Part shown: positions 5,796 through 6,172 of the stretch, piece after piece
How the letters are laid out: the number at the start of each line of letters is the position of its first letter
Position numbering within the stretch: position 1 is the stretch's first letter
Assembly: GCA_041740995.1 (NCBI GenBank)
Contig: JBGSKY010000266.1
Coordinates: 1 to 6,172, forward strand
Direction: 5' to 3'
Source: JBGSKY01 sp041740995
GTDB lineage: Bacteria; Planctomycetota; Planctomycetia; Pirellulales; Pirellulaceae
Length of the DNA stretch: 6,172 nt
The notes under the pieces: model-generated
Database searches by the model: none
What the model saw: only the letters and a program-made list of their open reading frames with translations
What the model was told of the DNA's origin: nothing
Made by a program: the position numbers and the translations under genes

Positions 5796-6172
5796 TTCGA
5801 GAAACAATCATCCGCAAGATTGTCGCGCGCGACGTGGCCAGTGAAAGCTTGCTCGGAGAAGACGTCCGCCGCGATGACGAATTGCTCCATGTTGCAGCTT
5901 GCGAAGAGTTTGGTTCTTGGGAAACCGCACTTGTCTATGCGGGCGTCAGTGTCCACGACGTTGGTCGGTGTCGCGACTTGTCTCCCGATCGAATCAAACA
6001 CCGTCTACGTCGACTTTGTACGACTGGCTACGACCTAGGGGCCATGGTGAACCGAAGCCGCGACCGAGCACTCTACGACGCCGTTATCCGTCACTTTGGT
6101 AGTTGGCGCGAGGGGTTAACGGCGGCCGGTGTAAACTTGGCCAATGTAACCCGCCACCGGCCCAAGAATCTC
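5792..6172 (+). CDS. Second homing-endonuclease-associated repeat protein, 3' end outside window
   Basis: An open frame from ATG 5792 to the window edge gives 127 residues without a stop. It contains two further repeats of the same family as the upstream gene: residues about 1-53 (ending EEFGSWETALVYAGV) and about 63-115 (LSPDRIKHRLRRL... ending IRHFGSWREGLTAAGV). The visible end, RHRPKNL, resembles the linker before another repeat, so the array probably continues. The first repeat lacks the usual opening Trp, and the second has Leu in its place. The ATG overlaps the preceding TGA as ATGA and has a GGAGGG site, so the two genes are translationally coupled. No nuclease motif is seen in the visible part, but one could follow. 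It may be a paralogue of its neighbour, or the second half of a longer repeat protein divided by a frame change. Codon usage varies freely between repeats, which argues against recent duplication. Confidence 0.8.
   Translation, partial: MIRETIIRKIVARDVASESLLGEDVRRDDELLHVAACEEFGSWETALVYAGVSVHDVGRCRDLSPDRIKHRLRRLCTTGYDLGAMVNRSRDRALYDAVIRHFGSWREGLTAAGVNLANVTRHRPKNL

Overview
The window looks like accessory DNA from a bacterial chromosome holding part of a lambda-type prophage or prophage remnant. The cytoplasmic-type fasciclin gene, the style of the portal protein, the W...FGSW repeat proteins and the general lack of strong Shine-Dalgarno sites suggest a planctomycete (Pirellulaceae/Rhodopirellula-like). 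That assignment is inference from protein style and no marker gene proves it.

Layout. Positions 1-918 (+) hold the 3' part of an unrecognised gene, whose reading frame is open to the left edge. It meets a convergent fasciclin (FAS1) gene (911-1363, -) tail to tail, with overlapping stop codons. A LacI/cre-like palindrome (1442-1457) lies upstream of the FAS1 gene. At about 1507-1746 (+) is a short open frame resembling the extreme C-terminus of a GpA-type terminase large subunit (NHWFDC motif); the rest of that gene is absent, so the left edge of the phage material probably lies between about 1460 and 1560. Next comes a complete AbiE-type (type IV) toxin-antitoxin operon on the minus strand: a DUF6088/AbiEi-like antitoxin (2806-3444) and an AbiEii nucleotidyltransferase toxin (1778-2809), overlapping by ATGA. 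A perfect 10-bp inverted repeat lies across its likely promoter. Phage head genes then resume on the plus strand: a small protein in the gpW position (3687-3884) and a lambda-family portal protein (3923-5044).

The most interesting part is the right end. The portal frame stops just after its highly conserved NYASGRLDHQT motif, well short of the usual family length. Two translationally coupled genes (5052-5795, and 5792 to beyond the right edge) follow at once. Both consist of homing-endonuclease-associated (HNH_repeat/HEAR-type) W...FGSW repeats, with six copies visible and no nuclease domain in view. The arrangement fits a homing-type mobile cassette inserted at a conserved site of the portal gene, in the manner of split phage genes interrupted by intervening homing endonuclease genes. 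The window ends before showing whether the portal C-terminus and a nuclease follow.

Taken together, the terminase tail, gpW-like gene and portal keep the normal phage packaging and head order. That order is broken by two insertions: a toxin-antitoxin (anti-phage or maintenance) module between terminase and gpW, and the repeat cassette inside the portal gene.
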